From Albitalea sp966211955 (GTDB lineage: Bacteria > Pseudomonadota > Gammaproteobacteria > Burkholderiales > Burkholderiaceae_C): DNA of 64,000 nucleotides. The position numbers and the translations under genes were made by a program. The stretch covers positions 124,001-188,000 of the forward strand of contig CBIHOF010000005.1 of assembly GCA_966211955.1 (NCBI GenBank). Reading direction: 5' to 3'. The stretch's first letter is position 1, and the number at the start of each line of letters is the position of its first letter. Below the pieces are notes generated by a model. It saw nothing but the letters and a program-made list of their open reading frames with translations, made no database searches and had not been told where the DNA came from. Below are positions 63,279 through 64,000 of this stretch, piece by piece.

Positions 63279-64000
63279 ATGCAGTACCCGACCCGCTCCC
63301 GAATCGCCGCCGCACCCCTGTTGCTGGCGAGCCTGCTGGCCGCTTCAACCGCATTCGCGGGCGGCCATCGCCACGCGTCCGCGGGCGCGACACGCATGGC
63401 CGCCTCGCTCACGACGACCGCATCGGCAGGCAGCGCCGGCGCTTCCGCGACGCCGGTCCGGCAGCCTGATTTCGGGCGCGAGAAACCTTCGCGCGATGCG
63501 CTGCAGGTGGCGAGCTGGGTGCTGAATTCGGGGGACAACGAGGGTTCGGCCTTCGTCATCGTCGACAAGGTGCGCGCCCGCGTCTTCGTCTTCACGCCCG
63601 AAGGCAAGCTGCGTGGCGCGGCGCCCGTGCTGCTGGGCCTCACCAAGGGCGACGACACCTTCCCCGGCGTCGGCGACCGCGAGTTGTCGAACATCGCGCC
63701 CAACGAGCGCACCACGCCGGCCGGCCGCTTCGTCGCGGAGCCGGGCGTCAACGGGCATGGCGCGGACATCGTCTGGGTGGACTACGAGGCGGCCGTCTCC
63801 ATGCACCGCGTGATTACCAGCAACCCGGCAGAACGCCGGCTGCAGCGCCTGCAGTCGCCCAAGCCCTCGGAGCACCGCATCTCCTTCGGCTGCATCAACC
63901 TGCCGGCTGCCTTCTACGAACAGGTGCTCGCACCCACCGTGGCGCAGACAGAGACCATCATCTATGTGCTGCCGGAGACGCGTCCTGCGGCCGAGGTGTT
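63279..64000 (+). CDS. L,D-transpeptidase-fold (YkuD) exported protein, partial
   Basis: The gene starts at 63279 and is cut by the right edge (240 codons visible). A signal peptide (RIAAAPLLLASLLAASTAFA) is followed by a Ser/Thr/Ala-rich linker. A YkuD-like catalytic domain has IVDKVRARVFVF, TPAGRFVAEPG, and the active-site block HRISFGCINLP with Cys205. The usual motif is HGxx14-17[S/T]HGCh[R/N]; here SFGCIN replaces SHGC.N. It probably modifies peptidoglycan cross-links or lipoprotein attachment in the periplasm. Confidence 0.8.
   Translation, partial: MQYPTRSRIAAAPLLLASLLAASTAFAGGHRHASAGATRMAASLTTTASAGSAGASATPVRQPDFGREKPSRDALQVASWVLNSGDNEGSAFVIVDKVRARVFVFTPEGKLRGAAPVLLGLTKGDDTFPGVGDRELSNIAPNERTTPAGRFVAEPGVNGHGADIVWVDYEAAVSMHRVITSNPAERRLQRLQSPKPSEHRISFGCINLPAAFYEQVLAPTVAQTETIIYVLPETRPAAEV

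Overview
The window comes from a high-GC betaproteobacterium, most likely Burkholderiales (Comamonadaceae/Variovorax or Rhizobacter-like relatives). This rests on gene content: Bug/TctC receptors, MocR, IclR and AraC regulators, a poly(3-hydroxybutyrate)-depolymerase-type esterase, a Liv-type ABC transporter with a MetA-type outer-membrane channel, and strongly GC-biased codons that create very long antisense ORFs. No rRNA, tRNA, CRISPR array or intact insertion sequence was seen.

Layout. (1) 1-5695: ordinary chromosomal genes: a cut-off MBL-fold gene, a divergent MocR regulator, a cNMP-domain/thioredoxin-reductase-like fusion, a secreted beta-repeat protein and an esterase. (2) 5752-7263: a decayed short-chain dehydrogenase, then a two-gene Xre/MbcA-RES toxin-antitoxin module. 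(3) 7266-43044: about 36 kb on the minus strand, 25 tightly packed genes forming one extracellular contractile injection system (eCIS, Afp/PVC/MAC class). In transcription order: a small winged-helix protein, DUF4255 cap, a 262-aa unknown, sheath, tube, a second sheath-like protein, a second tube, an Afp7-like tube adaptor, DUF5908, gpD-like hub, gpV-like spike, a C-terminally hydrophobic protein, gp25, gpJ, gpI, two small Ig-like proteins, three proteins sharing an N-terminal module, a 529-aa unknown, an AAA+ ATPase, a 1781-aa candidate effector, a 177-aa unknown (possible immunity protein) and a GH19 lysin. No PAAR tip, DUF4157 protein or clear tail fibre was recognised. (4) 43045-43497: the junction, with an 11-bp inverted repeat, a central palindrome and the first codons of a truncated homogentisate dioxygenase gene. 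(5) 43500-48205: a divergently transcribed aromatic-catabolism cluster (IclR regulator; MBL hydrolase, class A flavin monooxygenase, DUF2783, Bug receptor) that probably once continued into hmgA. (6) 48332-61189: an AraC regulator and a ten-gene minus-strand operon (GMC alcohol oxidoreductase, aldehyde dehydrogenase, outer-membrane channel, complete branched-chain-type ABC importer, type-B carboxylesterase, second binding protein), a plausible uptake and ester-to-alcohol-to-acid pathway of unknown substrate. (7) 61349-64000: a BNR/YCF48-like remnant, an NtrC-type activator with altered receiver and GAFTGA residues, and a cut-off L,D-transpeptidase-fold gene.

The eCIS is the centre of interest. 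It appears complete for sheath, tube, cap, baseplate and ATPase, but has unusual parts: two Pro-Ala-Gly inserts in the main sheath, a spike split into two genes, a hydrophobic C-terminus on a baseplate-position protein, three module-sharing accessory proteins, and a terminal effector/possible immunity/lysin cassette. Broken genes on both sides and a toxin-antitoxin pair at one edge suggest a horizontally gained island. All assignments come from reading the sequence; no database search was run.
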